Positions 1 through 8,474 of a DNA stretch of 64,000 nt are shown one piece after another (positions within the stretch are counted from its first letter, which is position 1; the number at the start of each line of letters is the position of its first letter). The position numbers were made by a program, and so were the translations under genes. Under the pieces are notes generated by a model, which was not told the origin of the DNA, searched no databases, and was given only the letters and a program-made list of their open reading frames with translations. This DNA comes from an uncultured Alphaproteobacteria bacterium (lineage in GTDB: Bacteria > Pseudomonadota > Alphaproteobacteria > Rhodobacterales > Rhodobacteraceae), in NCBI GenBank assembly GCA_902580265.1, contig CACHJY010000006.1:1-64000 (forward strand), given 5' to 3'.

Positions 1-18
1 TATGTGGAGTAGGAACAA

Positions 19-486
19 ATGGAAAAAACTGAAAAGCATGTGATATGGCAACCGAATGAAGAGATTTACAAAGCCGGGGATAACCCAGAAGGTGCGTATC
101 TAATTAAGTCGGGATATGTTTATATTTACACATCAGGTGGACTAAAACTTAATAGGTTGGGTGTAAATGAAATATTTGGTGATGCCTCGCTTGTTTTAAA
201 AAAGCCACGTTCGGTAACGGCAATTGCCGGTGAGCATGAAGTCCATGCTTTATTCCTTCCAGCAAGATCGATAGATAGTTTTTTACAGCAGAACAAGGTC
301 ATTTCTGCTTTGATAAGAAAAACACATTTACGACTCATTGACTCAAATGCGCAAAGTGAAGAACTATCAAAGGATTTGGAGAAATTGATGGCAATGGTAA
401 AAAAAACTGAGACCATATCCGAAGACATCACCAAATTAGTCGAGCAAATGAGGAAGAAAGTGAATAAGACACTTTCGGAAGATTGA
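19..486 (+). CDS. Cyclic nucleotide-binding domain protein (no DNA-binding domain)
   Basis: This 155-residue soluble protein carries one cNMP-binding beta-barrel at about residues 10-105. The phosphate-binding cassette is recognisable as FGDASL (53-58) followed by PRSVTA (63-68), whose arginine normally contacts the cyclic phosphate. The family senses cAMP or cGMP, but here no helix-turn-helix follows. Instead residues 110-155 form a charged, probably coiled helical tail, so it is not a complete CRP-type regulator and more likely works through a partner protein. The ATG has a good ribosome-binding site (GGAGTAGGAAC) just upstream. It converges on the metal exporter with only two bases between the stop codons. 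The ligand is unknown. Confidence 0.85.
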   Translation: MEKTEKHVIWQPNEEIYKAGDNPEGAYLIKSGYVYIYTSGGLKLNRLGVNEIFGDASLVLKKPRSVTAIAGEHEVHALFLPARSIDSFLQQNKVISALIRKTHLRLIDSNAQSEELSKDLEKLMAMVKKTETISEDITKLVEQMRKKVNKTLSED

Positions 487-488
487 TT

Positions 489-1583
489 TTATTGTCCAAA
501 CAAAGGGAAAAAAAAGTATAAGGTGTAGGCCATTATAAAAGCTGGTATAGCAGAATAAATCGTCGCGAGCACAGCGGCTCTAGGTGCGATCGCTATAGCA
601 GGAAACAAAGCATCACCATCGTTTGATATAGCATTTCCTAAAAGAGCACTAAAAGGTATCATTCCATTTATAAAAAGAGTGGTAACCAATATTTGGGGTC
701 CGCATCCAGGGATAAACCCTATAATTATGGCAAATAAAGGAATTAGCATTCCTATCGTCTTGAACATCAGGTTCAAGTCCAACGGAGTTAGATAAACGAG
801 ATAATCGTAGGCTAAATAAGCAGCTAAAACCCAGATAGCGATAAAACTTGTTTCTTCAGCTACGCGAACAAGAGGTTTGTCTTTCGGATTAGTCATAGTT
901 TTGATTTGTGAATTAGACCATATAAAAATGCTTGTCACCATTCCAACTATTGCAATCATTTGTGGGAAAATGCCAAATAGCTCTTCAAGATCATACTGAA
1001 GTATTTGGAGAATCCCCAGACCGAAGCCAGGTACTATCAGGCAGGTAAATATGATGTCACGCTTCCTATTTTTGCCAATTATGGGAACTTCGTTTTTTAG
1101 ATTAACTGCCTTCTCCTGATGCGAGAAAGTAATAAAATTATCAGTGATATATCCGGTGATAATTCCAGCGAGTAGCGTAAGAGGAAGAACTAATATTGCA
1201 ATATCCGGTCTGACCGCAATTAATAAAAATGCAGCGTCTCCCATTGTAGCGGTTAGGGTTGCTATAACCGCTCCAAATGACACGTTGCCAGAAGTATAGG
1301 CCGCTACCACAACAACGGCACCGCCGCACCCTGGCGTTGCACCAAGAATAGCAGCTATTGGTATTTGAAAGGCTGAGGATTCTCGAAGAATATTACCTAC
1401 ATTAAAATTAAACCTATGCTCTGATAAATAGAAGATGGATAGAGTAATGGCTACGAAAGCACTCACCTGAACATATGCGTCAGTAACCAAGGCTCTTGTT
1501 AGGTCGCCCAACTCCCCTGGAAGTGCTGTTAGGGCAAGTAGCAACAGGGCAATGAAATACTTTTTTCTGATAGAATAAATCAA
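489..1583 (-). CDS. Putative manganese/heavy-metal exporter (10-TM, ArsP_2/putative manganese transporter family)
   Basis: This is a 364-residue polytopic membrane protein with about ten hydrophobic segments. It is built as two related halves, each with a P-G-C-G motif (residues 84-87 and 292-295) followed about 30 residues later by a GDA motif (MGDAAF at 114-119, NDGDALF at 321-327). This repeat with buried cysteine and aspartate is typical of the putative 10-TM heavy-metal or manganese exporter family, which is thought to expel a divalent metal from the cytoplasm. The start appears to be TTG, because no in-frame ATG or GTG lies before the coding sequence. A perfect Fur-type operator lies 28 bases upstream of the start, so control by a Fur/Mur regulator is likely. 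The transported metal is inferred from the family. Confidence 0.75.
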   Translation of the reverse strand: MIYSIRKKYFIALLLLALTALPGELGDLTRALVTDAYVQVSAFVAITLSIFYLSEHRFNFNVGNILRESSAFQIPIAAILGATPGCGGAVVVVAAYTSGNVSFGAVIATLTATMGDAAFLLIAVRPDIAILVLPLTLLAGIITGYITDNFITFSHQEKAVNLKNEVPIIGKNRKRDIIFTCLIVPGFGLGILQILQYDLEELFGIFPQMIAIVGMVTSIFIWSNSQIKTMTNPKDKPLVRVAEETSFIAIWVLAAYLAYDYLVYLTPLDLNLMFKTIGMLIPLFAIIIGFIPGCGPQILVTTLFINGMIPFSALLGNAISNDGDALFPAIAIAPRAAVLATIYSAIPAFIMAYTLYFFFPLFGQ

Positions 1584-1610
1584 CTTAAAACTTTCTATAA
1601 AATGTCTACT

Positions 1611-1625
1611 TGATAATGATTATCA
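1611..1625. promoter_or_regulatory. Fur/Mur-type operator (perfect 7-1-7 palindrome)
   Basis: The 15 bases read TGATAATGATTATCA, a perfect inverted repeat of seven bases around one central base. This matches the classical 7-1-7 Fur consensus (TGATAATnATTATCA). It sits in the 193-base divergent region between the metal exporter on the minus strand (start 1583) and the DUF4856 gene on the plus strand (start 1777), close enough to the exporter start to overlap its promoter. In Alphaproteobacteria this site type may be read by Fur or by the manganese-responsive homologue Mur. The sequence cannot say which. Confidence 0.8.
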
Positions 1626-1702
1626 CTTGCAAGAAAAAAATAGTTCTTAAACAAGAAAATTCCAATTTTTTTCAATCATTACTTTTTTAGTCAGAATAGT
1701 TA

Positions 1703-1731
1703 TTGACAAAGGCGAGTAAATTGGTCATCTT
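1703..1731 (+). promoter_or_regulatory. Possible sigma-70 promoter for the DUF4856 gene
   Basis: A perfect TTGACA hexamer at 1703-1708 is followed after 17 bases by CATCTT (1726-1731), a weak -10 element. Transcription would begin about 40 bases before the ATG at 1777. The -35 is convincing and the -10 is not, so this is only a candidate. The Fur-type operator lies about 80 bases further upstream and would not overlap it directly. Confidence 0.3.
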
Positions 1732-1776
1732 TAATCCTGACTGGGATAATCGGAATTAAAATTGAAGGATTATATA

Positions 1777-3153
1777 ATGAAAAAACTTATCGTTATGATT
1801 GTTGCGGTATTTGTTGTGACAGAGGTAGCAGCACATCATTTTTATTCAAAGTTTCCAATTACACTGAAAGGTTATACTGGAGACAAGACCAACTCAGTCT
1901 CTTACTCAGGGCAGATAGCAAGACATGTTTTACATGATTCTCTAAAAAAACTAGCCGGTAAAGGTGATGGAGGGTCTAACGCTGCTGATATTGAAGCTCA
2001 GATGATGAAGTATTTCAAGGGAAGTAAAGAGGCCCTTGATATCATTGCACCCAAAACAAAAGGTGATTTTAAAATAAAGCAAACAACGCTAAACCAAATC
2101 AGCAAAGGTAAAAATCTGTCTGGTAAGACTTATAAGGGCGTTATAAACGGATGGCCTGGTCAAATGACTGGACCAGAAGTCATCGAGTTTATGATTAAAA
2201 AAGCCGCTCAGACAAAAGGTGGTTTTGACCCTGCTACTGGTTATAACTATCCTCAATTGATTTCAAAGTTTGCAATGGGCGCTGTGTTTTATAACCAAGC
2301 AGTTGACAACTATCTAGATGAAAAGATGGCTCCTGGCTCAAAGACGAACGATAAGCCATATAAGGATGGAGCTTATTATACCTATAAAGAGCATGCTTGG
2401 GATGAAGCATTTGGGTATTGGGGTGCCGTCTCACATGGGCTCGGTCTTAGTGCAAAGCAAAACTACGATATCACCAAAATGAAGGATATGACTGCCGCAG
2501 ACCAAAACAAAGACGGTGTAGTAGATCTAAAGAGTGAATACAATTTTGCGCACGCATACTATGCATCAAGCTTTGATAAAGTTGGTAAGACAAATTACTA
2601 TAATACAGTTACCCAGGCTTTTTTGGACGGCAGAAAGATAATTGCAGGAGCAAAAGGTGAAAAGCTTTCATCATCTGAAAAAGCTGCACTACAAGGTCAC
2701 ATCGTTGTAATTAATGCAAATTGGGAAAAGGTTATTGCCGAGTCTGTTTTTAAATACGCGGGTTCTGTTTATAAAGATATAGTAAAGCTTGAAGAAAATT
2801 ACTCAGATAAAGCCTTCTCCACCTATGCGAAGCATTGGGGAGAATTGAAAGGTTTTGCACTAGCTCTTCAGACGGGCAAATCAAACTTGGGTGAAACAGC
2901 CGTGAAGCTAAACAGGCTTACAGGTATGGGGCCAGTTCTAATGAATGCTTCTCAAGTAACAGGTGTAGATTCTGCAGGAAATTACATCAAAGAAGAGGCT
3001 CAGTCTTGGGGTGAGTTTAAGCTACACATGCTTAAAATCCAAAAGCTGATGGTCGAAAAGTTTGGTGTCAAAGCAAAAGGAAACGACATGTTAGCAGATA
3101 TGTCCTCTTTGGCGTCAAAGGTAGGAAGCTCCGATAGCGCGGAAAACGACTAA
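1777..3153 (+). CDS. Exported DUF4856 domain protein (imelysin-like, probably metal-related)
   Basis: The 458-residue product begins with a Sec signal peptide (positively charged KK, hydrophobic core, cleavage near VAA/HH at about residue 19). The mature part matches the DUF4856 pattern: HAWDEAFGYWG at about 206-216, then an EF-hand-like D-x-N-x-D-G-x-x-D loop at 242-250, then an alanine- and lysine-rich helical C-terminus. The family resembles imelysin-type periplasmic proteins associated with iron uptake, but its biochemical role is not established. An in-frame TTG at 1762 exists, but the ATG at 1777 is preferred because GAAGGA sits seven bases upstream and the signal peptide then starts MKKL. 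The nearby Fur-type box and downstream iron-transport genes support a metal role by context only. Confidence 0.8.
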   Translation: MKKLIVMIVAVFVVTEVAAHHFYSKFPITLKGYTGDKTNSVSYSGQIARHVLHDSLKKLAGKGDGGSNAADIEAQMMKYFKGSKEALDIIAPKTKGDFKIKQTTLNQISKGKNLSGKTYKGVINGWPGQMTGPEVIEFMIKKAAQTKGGFDPATGYNYPQLISKFAMGAVFYNQAVDNYLDEKMAPGSKTNDKPYKDGAYYTYKEHAWDEAFGYWGAVSHGLGLSAKQNYDITKMKDMTAADQNKDGVVDLKSEYNFAHAYYASSFDKVGKTNYYNTVTQAFLDGRKIIAGAKGEKLSSSEKAALQGHIVVINANWEKVIAESVFKYAGSVYKDIVKLEENYSDKAFSTYAKHWGELKGFALALQTGKSNLGETAVKLNRLTGMGPVLMNASQVTGVDSAGNYIKEEAQSWGEFKLHMLKIQKLMVEKFGVKAKGNDMLADMSSLASKVGSSDSAEND

Positions 3154-3171
3154 AAGAGCTTTCCTTCTCCA

Positions 3172-3206
3172 GCTTTCCCCCGGATTTCCCAGTCACGGGG
3201 GAAGGC
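3172..3206 (+). terminator. Stem-loop between DUF4856 and sterol-desaturase genes
   Basis: GCTTTCCCCC (3172-3181) pairs with GGGGGAAGGC (3197-3206) around a 15-base loop, with one G-T pair. It lies 18 bases after the stop codon at 3153 and well before the next start at 3249. There is no clear T-run after the stem, so it may be an attenuating or 3'-end stabilising hairpin rather than a strong intrinsic terminator. Confidence 0.4.
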
Positions 3207-3248
3207 TCCTAAATACCTTAAAAGGGCCTTATATAAGTTAGGAATAAA

Positions 3249-4226
3249 ATGTTAGAATATATTGGCGATATTTTCCATCACTTTGTTGATCCAAAGAAAA
3301 GAGTTTTCCTTGGGTACATTGTGTTGTCCATCGCAATAGCTCTTTTCTGGCTTGTATTTTTTAAGAAAAAGGCTTTGAAATCAGCTATTTATAAAGTCTT
3401 TGATAAAAAAATTCTGCTATCAGGCTCTGCAATCTCTGATTACAAAATGTTTTTAATTAATAGAGTTTTAATGTTGGTGTTATCTCCTTACCTCTTGACT
3501 CAGTTAGCCGTCGCAACATTTTTTTACTATTCTCTTTTATCTTTACCTTTAAGTGGACTTCTTTCTTTCTTAAGTGATACCCCGACCATTGTAGTAGCAA
3601 TACTATTTACTTTTGTTTTCTTCACTTTCGACGACTTCACAAAATACTGGGTACACAGATGGATGCATAAGTGGCCCGTCTTGTGGGCTCTTCACAAAGT
3701 TCATCATTCAGCTGAGACCTTGAATCCAATCACAGTCTACAGAACACACCCTCTTGAAGGAATTCTGTTTTCCTTACGGGGAGCATTTTCTCAAGGTACA
3801 GTGATTTCCACGTTCTTTTTCATTTTTGGTGATAAGGTAGATTTAGTAACTATTTTAGGTGTCAATTTCTTAGTATTTTCTTTTCATGTTGCGGGATCAA
3901 ATTTAAGACACTCCCATATAGACATCAAATATTGGGTTTGGTTAGAAAAAATTCTCATTTCACCAGCTCAACATCAGCTTCATCATTCTTTGGATGAAAG
4001 ACATTATGATAAAAATTTTGGAGCCGCTTTGGCGATCTGGGATTGGATATTTGGATCGCTTCATCACTCCGAGGATATTGATAATCTTATATTAGGAGTT
4101 GAAGATAATGACTTCAATCCTACATCAATAACGGAATTATATTTGAAACCACTGAAAGAAATTTCAGATATTGCTTCAGAAAGCCTCTCCAGTTTCAAAT
4201 CGCTGAATAAAATTTTTAAAATATAA
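3249..4226 (+). CDS. Sterol desaturase / fatty acid hydroxylase family membrane di-iron enzyme
   Basis: This 325-residue integral membrane protein has hydrophobic segments near residues 20-38, 70-95 and 112-130, then the histidine clusters of the fatty acid hydroxylase superfamily: HRWMH (136-140), HKVHH (149-153), HSH near 221-223 and HQLHH (242-246). These histidines bind a di-iron centre that inserts oxygen into lipid C-H bonds. The physiological substrate cannot be read from sequence; bacterial members act on sterol-like, carotenoid or ornithine lipids. The start has a clear ribosome-binding site (TAGGAATAAAATG). It lies between a DUF4856 gene and an iron ABC system, which fits an iron-dependent enzyme but may be coincidental. 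Confidence 0.8.
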   Translation: MLEYIGDIFHHFVDPKKRVFLGYIVLSIAIALFWLVFFKKKALKSAIYKVFDKKILLSGSAISDYKMFLINRVLMLVLSPYLLTQLAVATFFYYSLLSLPLSGLLSFLSDTPTIVVAILFTFVFFTFDDFTKYWVHRWMHKWPVLWALHKVHHSAETLNPITVYRTHPLEGILFSLRGAFSQGTVISTFFFIFGDKVDLVTILGVNFLVFSFHVAGSNLRHSHIDIKYWVWLEKILISPAQHQLHHSLDERHYDKNFGAALAIWDWIFGSLHHSEDIDNLILGVEDNDFNPTSITELYLKPLKEISDIASESLSSFKSLNKIFKI

Positions 4227-4240
4227 AAGGTGCAATCTTA

Positions 4241-5254
4241 ATGAACTTCTTTCCTTTATCAATTATTACATTTTTATTTCTTTCGTTTACTACAGTAATT
4301 GGTGCTGAGGTTAATATTTACTCTCACCGCCAACCTTTCCTAATCAACCCTTTTTTGGAAAAATTCACTGAAGAAACGGGAATAAAAACTAACGTGGTAT
4401 ATGCAACAAAAGGCTTGGCTCAACGATTAAAAGCTGAGGGTAAGAATAGTCCTGCTGATGTCATTTTGACCGTAGATATTGGGCGCTTATATATTTATGA
4501 CGATCTTGATCTCCTCGCATCAGTAAATTCAGATATTTTAGATAAGAATGTTCCTCAGAATCTAAAAAGCCCTACAAACAAATGGTTTGCTTTATCTAAA
4601 AGATCACGAATTATAGTTACGTCTAAGGAAAGAGTAAAAGAGGGACAAATTACAAAAATTGAGGACTTAGCCGACGAACAATGGAAAGGCAGAGTGTGTT
4701 CCCGACCAGGAAGCCACGTGTATAATAGAGCTTTAATGGCTTCACTTATTTTATCTCTGGGAGAGAAAGCAGCGGAGGACTGGGCGAAAAAATTTGTAGG
4801 TAATCTAGCTAGAAGGCCTCAAGGAAATGATAGAGCGCAAGTAAAGGCGATCTTTGAAGGCCAGTGTGATATATCAATAATAAATAACTACTATTTTGGT
4901 AAATTAAAATATTCTGATGACCTAAGCCAAAGGGAATGGGCAAAAAGCGTTCGCTTAATTTTTCCGAATCAAGGTGCGGAGGATAGGGGTGCGCATGTAA
5001 ATATATCTGGTGGAGGAGTTGCTAAATATTCAAAAAATAAGAAAGAAGCGGTGGCCTTATTAGAGTTCTTATCAAAGGAGGCCTCTCAGAAAATGTATGG
5101 AGAGATTAATTTTGAATACCCGGTGAACCCAAATGTAGAAACTACTGAAGAACTAAAAAGTTGGGGAAGTTTTAAGTCTGATAGTTTACCTATCATCTCA
5201 ATTGCCCAAAAAGCTTATGAAGCTCAAAAAATTATAGATAAAGTAGGTTGGTAA
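4241..5254 (+). CDS. Fe(III) ABC transporter substrate-binding protein (FutA/FbpA/IdiA family)
   Basis: The 337-residue protein has a signal peptide (cleavage near GAE at residues 21-23) followed by a periplasmic binding fold starting VNIYSHRQ. The diagnostic pair of adjacent tyrosines that coordinate ferric iron is seen in NNYYFG at residues 215-220, and the YSHR motif lies near the N-terminus of the mature protein. It would capture Fe(III) in the periplasm and hand it to the permease encoded immediately downstream. It starts 14 bases after the preceding gene, and its stop codon lies directly before the permease frame, so the two are almost surely co-transcribed. Confidence 0.9.
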   Translation: MNFFPLSIITFLFLSFTTVIGAEVNIYSHRQPFLINPFLEKFTEETGIKTNVVYATKGLAQRLKAEGKNSPADVILTVDIGRLYIYDDLDLLASVNSDILDKNVPQNLKSPTNKWFALSKRSRIIVTSKERVKEGQITKIEDLADEQWKGRVCSRPGSHVYNRALMASLILSLGEKAAEDWAKKFVGNLARRPQGNDRAQVKAIFEGQCDISIINNYYFGKLKYSDDLSQREWAKSVRLIFPNQGAEDRGAHVNISGGGVAKYSKNKKEAVALLEFLSKEASQKMYGEINFEYPVNPNVETTEELKSWGSFKSDSLPIISIAQKAYEAQKIIDKVGW

Positions 5255-5255
5255 A

Positions 5256-6896
5256 ATTTTAGGTAATTCAGCAACATTTCAATCTAACTTTTGGGCTTCA
5301 AATAAGGGTATACTGAGAAATTCTCCTGCTGTTTTTCTATCTATCCTTTTAATTGGTCCTATATTCAGTTTAATTCTGACAGCTTTTGAAAGTAACCAAG
5401 ATCTGTGGGTTCACCTTGTAAACACGGTATTGCCTATATACGTAGTGAATACTTTGTTGCTATTCTTAGGAGTACTAACTCTATCGGCGGGATTAGGCAT
5501 TTCAACGGCCTGGCTTGTGACTTATTACTCTTTTACTGGTAAAAAAGTAATAGAATGGGCTCTGATATTACCTTTGGCTTGTCCAGCCTATATTATTGCT
5601 TATGTTTACACTGATTTCCTAGAGTACGCAGGACCAGTACAAGGACTTATAAGACACCTCTTTGGTTTTAACTCAGCAGCTGACTATTATTTTCCTGAAA
5701 TAAGATCGGTAATGGGTGCTATTTTTGTAATGGGTTTTGTACTCTACCCATATGTATATATATTAGCACGAACAGGTTTTAATAACTCTCCTAGAAGCTT
5801 GTATGAGACTGCAGCGCTTTATGGTCGAAATAAATTTTTTGCAGTTGGCTTGCCCCTATGCAGACCATATATTGTGGCAGGTCTTGCCCTTGTTGCGATG
5901 GAAGTACTGTCAGATTTTGGAACAGTCGAATATTTTTCTGTTCAAACGCTCACTCTGGGAATGTTTAATGTTTGGATTGGGATGAACAGTATATCTGCAG
6001 CATCGCAAATAGCGATAGTGACCTTTGTTTTTATTATCATCTTGCTTGTTCTAGAAAGAAAGGCGAGAGCTAGCCAAAAATATAATGATACCTCTAAGAG
6101 ACTGAATAATATTTCACCAAAAGAGTTAAGTTTGAAAAAAGCGCTATCTGCAATCGGATTTTGTTTAGTCCCGATTTTAGTTGGTTTTGTAGTTCCAATT
6201 ATTATATTGATAAACAACGTCTTTATGGGGCTAAACGCTGATAGTTTTTTTGCGATTTTTCCTGTACTTCTAAATACTATATTTATCGGTTCCACAGCTA
6301 CATTAATAATTATATTACTTGCTTTTTTCTCAGCCTCTAGTGCGTATTTTTGTAAAAGTCGAGCTTTAGTTGTTATCTATAACGTTGCTGCTACAGGATA
6401 TGCTTTGCCTGGAACTATGCTCGCTATAGGTGTAGTCATTTTCTTTGGATTTTTGGATAATTTTACAGGAAATATAGTTTTTTTAGGAGGAACGATTTAT
6501 GGAGTTCTATTTGCATTAACAGTAAGGTTTTATGCTATTCCCTATGGTGGAATGATTTCAGGATACTCTAGAATACCCTCAAATTTATTTGATGCGTCAA
6601 AAAGTTTGGGTTATTCCACTACGTTGACATCATTAAAAATTACTCTACCCCTTATAAGGACTTCTATAATAGCTGCAGCGATTTTGACCTTTGTAGATAT
6701 TGTTAAAGAGCTACCAATGACACTGATACTAAGACCTTTTAACTTTGAAACACTGGCAACTTATACATATCAATTTGCACACGATGAATTAATGATCGAG
6801 GCATCATTACCGGCATTCTTCATTATTTTTACCGGACTTATTCCAATTTTGTTACTTCAAAATCAATTAAATAGCTTCTTTCATTCAAAAAATTGA
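5256..6896 (+). CDS. fbpB: Fe(III) ABC transporter permease (FbpB-like), apparently with a non-canonical start
   Basis: This is a polytopic ABC permease with two homologous membrane halves, each holding an EAA-type loop (YETAALYGRNKFFAVGLPL and FDASKSLGYSTTLTSLKITLP). It pairs with the upstream binding protein to import ferric iron. The first ATG/GTG/TTG in frame is a TTG at 5430, but that start would remove the first transmembrane helix and periplasmic loop normal in the family. The frame is open back to 5247, and 5256-5429 encodes a typical hydrophobic helix (FLSILLIGPIFSLILTAF) leading into WVHLVNTVLP. I therefore place the start near an ATT at 5256, giving about 546 residues, the usual family length. 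No ATP-binding partner lies beside it. It overlaps the convergent downstream gene by 16 bases. Confidence 0.85.
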   Translation: MLGNSATFQSNFWASNKGILRNSPAVFLSILLIGPIFSLILTAFESNQDLWVHLVNTVLPIYVVNTLLLFLGVLTLSAGLGISTAWLVTYYSFTGKKVIEWALILPLACPAYIIAYVYTDFLEYAGPVQGLIRHLFGFNSAADYYFPEIRSVMGAIFVMGFVLYPYVYILARTGFNNSPRSLYETAALYGRNKFFAVGLPLCRPYIVAGLALVAMEVLSDFGTVEYFSVQTLTLGMFNVWIGMNSISAASQIAIVTFVFIIILLVLERKARASQKYNDTSKRLNNISPKELSLKKALSAIGFCLVPILVGFVVPIIILINNVFMGLNADSFFAIFPVLLNTIFIGSTATLIIILLAFFSASSAYFCKSRALVVIYNVAATGYALPGTMLAIGVVIFFGFLDNFTGNIVFLGGTIYGVLFALTVRFYAIPYGGMISGYSRIPSNLFDASKSLGYSTTLTSLKITLPLIRTSIIAAAILTFVDIVKELPMTLILRPFNFETLATYTYQFAHDELMIEASLPAFFIIFTGLIPILLLQNQLNSFFHSKN

Positions 6897-7885
6897 ACAG
6901 CTAGATATAAGAACGTCGAGAACACCAAAATATATAATAATGTGATATTCACTTTGTTATTGGATCCAATAAACTGTAGTTTTTCTAAAGTTTGTTTATG
7001 TTCTCTGAGGGTTTGCTTAGCTTTATTTGGTTTGGGTTTCTTTAAATCTTTGCTTGCGTAGTATACGTCGACTATAAATGGGTTGCCTTTAGAAATAGAA
7101 CCCACAGGTCCAAAGTTATCAGGCATCTCTGTATAATTGGAAACGTCCGCTTTTTCATATAGGAGTTTGTAGGCCTGACCGTCGGTTATAAACCCATTTT
7201 CAGTATATATCCCCGTAGGCTTTTCCGCATATATACCTTTTAAATTACCTAGGTTACATCTGACAATAATAGCCTCAAACTCAGTATGATAAATCTTGCT
7301 AAGTAGATCTCTGAAGGTATCATCGTCTAGATATACTTCTAAATAAAATTCTTCCCCAAAGTTGTAATCTAGATTGTCGCTTGCTTTGCCGCAAGTCAGA
7401 GAAAAAAAACCGCTACCCTTTAAATTATCAAAGTTTAAATCCCCTTGAGTATAACTGCCTAGAACTGATTTTTTTTTACCGGATATTTGCTCGCTATTTT
7501 TTTTTAAACAATGTATGGCGACATTTACTTTATCCCTATATTCTCTTGAACCAAGTATTGAAAAGGAATCTTTATTTTTTTTGTAGATATTATTTAGAAT
7601 TATACCTGTGCCAACAATTTGCTCAACTTCACTAAATCCGGAAGATTTTGTTTTGCTTATGTTATAGATATCACCGTGCTTATATGACTTAGAGTATTCT
7701 GGTGATACAATTTTAAGCTCAATAGTGCCATCTTTAACTGGAAAAAATTTTACAAGCTTTTCTATTTCATCAAAATCATTTCTTTTTTCTACTAAGTACT
7801 CAGTTTCTTCTTTTGGCAGATTAAATGAATTCTGTTGTCTTACAAAAATTACTTCATTTGGGTATGTCGAATTTCTATTTATCAT
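6881..7885 (-). CDS. Hypothetical tail-anchored protein
   Basis: This 334-residue protein is not recognised. It is hydrophilic and rich in lysine, aspartate, asparagine and aromatic residues. A single hydrophobic helix lies at the extreme C-terminus (about residues 314-331, ITLLYILVFSTFLYLAVQFF) with only a few residues after it. There is no N-terminal signal sequence, so it looks like a tail-anchored inner-membrane protein with a cytoplasmic body. A proline- and lysine-rich linker at about 280-295 and a basic helix precede the anchor. The end overlaps the iron permease by 16 bases. No catalytic motif is evident and no ribosome-binding site is obvious before the ATG. Confidence 0.6.
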   Translation of the reverse strand: MINRNSTYPNEVIFVRQQNSFNLPKEETEYLVEKRNDFDEIEKLVKFFPVKDGTIELKIVSPEYSKSYKHGDIYNISKTKSSGFSEVEQIVGTGIILNNIYKKNKDSFSILGSREYRDKVNVAIHCLKKNSEQISGKKKSVLGSYTQGDLNFDNLKGSGFFSLTCGKASDNLDYNFGEEFYLEVYLDDDTFRDLLSKIYHTEFEAIIVRCNLGNLKGIYAEKPTGIYTENGFITDGQAYKLLYEKADVSNYTEMPDNFGPVGSISKGNPFIVDVYYASKDLKKPKPNKAKQTLREHKQTLEKLQFIGSNNKVNITLLYILVFSTFLYLAVQFFE

Positions 7886-7953
7886 AGTGTTAATAATAAT
7901 CGAAAATGTGGTGAAAAAACCAATATTTTTAAAAAAGGCATATAAAAAAACAA

Positions 7954-8313
7954 TTATTTGTTACGAGCACATTTATATTCCCTAGGACAAGCACCTTTAT
8001 TTTCAATTACAATAGTCACTTCAGGTGGATCCATTCTAGATCCTGCTTTCACATAAGTACACATTCTCTGAGTTGGGTCATCATCATTCCATTTCCAGCT
8101 TTTATACCTGCACGTAACGGGAGTGGTGTTTGACAGTGCGGCTCTTCTACGACATTTAATTTTTTCTCTTCCCATTATTGTTTGTGGCCACTTAAGCCTC
8201 ATTGTGTCCCAAAGTGTACAATGTGGTTCTTTCTTATTTTCATACATGCGTCCCTCGGCCATTGAGATGTTGGGAAATACCAAAAGGATGTATAAAAACA
8301 ACAGTTTTTTCAT
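7954..8313 (-). CDS. Small exported six-cysteine protein
   Basis: The 119-residue product has a clean signal peptide (MKKLLFLYILLVFPNISMA, cleavage before EGR). The mature part of about 100 residues is basic, with six cysteines and several tryptophans (HCTLWD, KCRRR, TCRYKSWKW, MCTY, ACPREYKC), suggesting three disulphides in the periplasm or outside the cell. GAGAGA upstream of the ATG can act as a ribosome-binding site. I do not recognise the family. It is the middle member of three neighbouring orphan genes, and the next gene is divergent. The compact cysteine-rich design could suit an inhibitor, a binding protein or a secreted effector, but nothing in the sequence decides this. Confidence 0.6.
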   Translation of the reverse strand: MKKLLFLYILLVFPNISMAEGRMYENKKEPHCTLWDTMRLKWPQTIMGREKIKCRRRAALSNTTPVTCRYKSWKWNDDDPTQRMCTYVKAGSRMDPPEVTIVIENKGACPREYKCARNK

Positions 8314-8474
8314 TATTTTTGTGTCTCTCTTTTAAATATTGGTTGATTATAAAATCGACGGTCGTATCTATATGTTTAGAAGTTTTGAATTTTATATACT
8401 TTTAGTGTATCATAAATTCAATAAAGGCTTTAATTTTTTGGATAAAAAAAGAAAAATTCAAAAAAGGGGGAGAA

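Noticed and set aside
770..782. tRNA T-loop-like string GGTTCAAGTCC
   Set aside because: It lies inside the metal exporter coding region, with no acceptor stem or anticodon arm around it.
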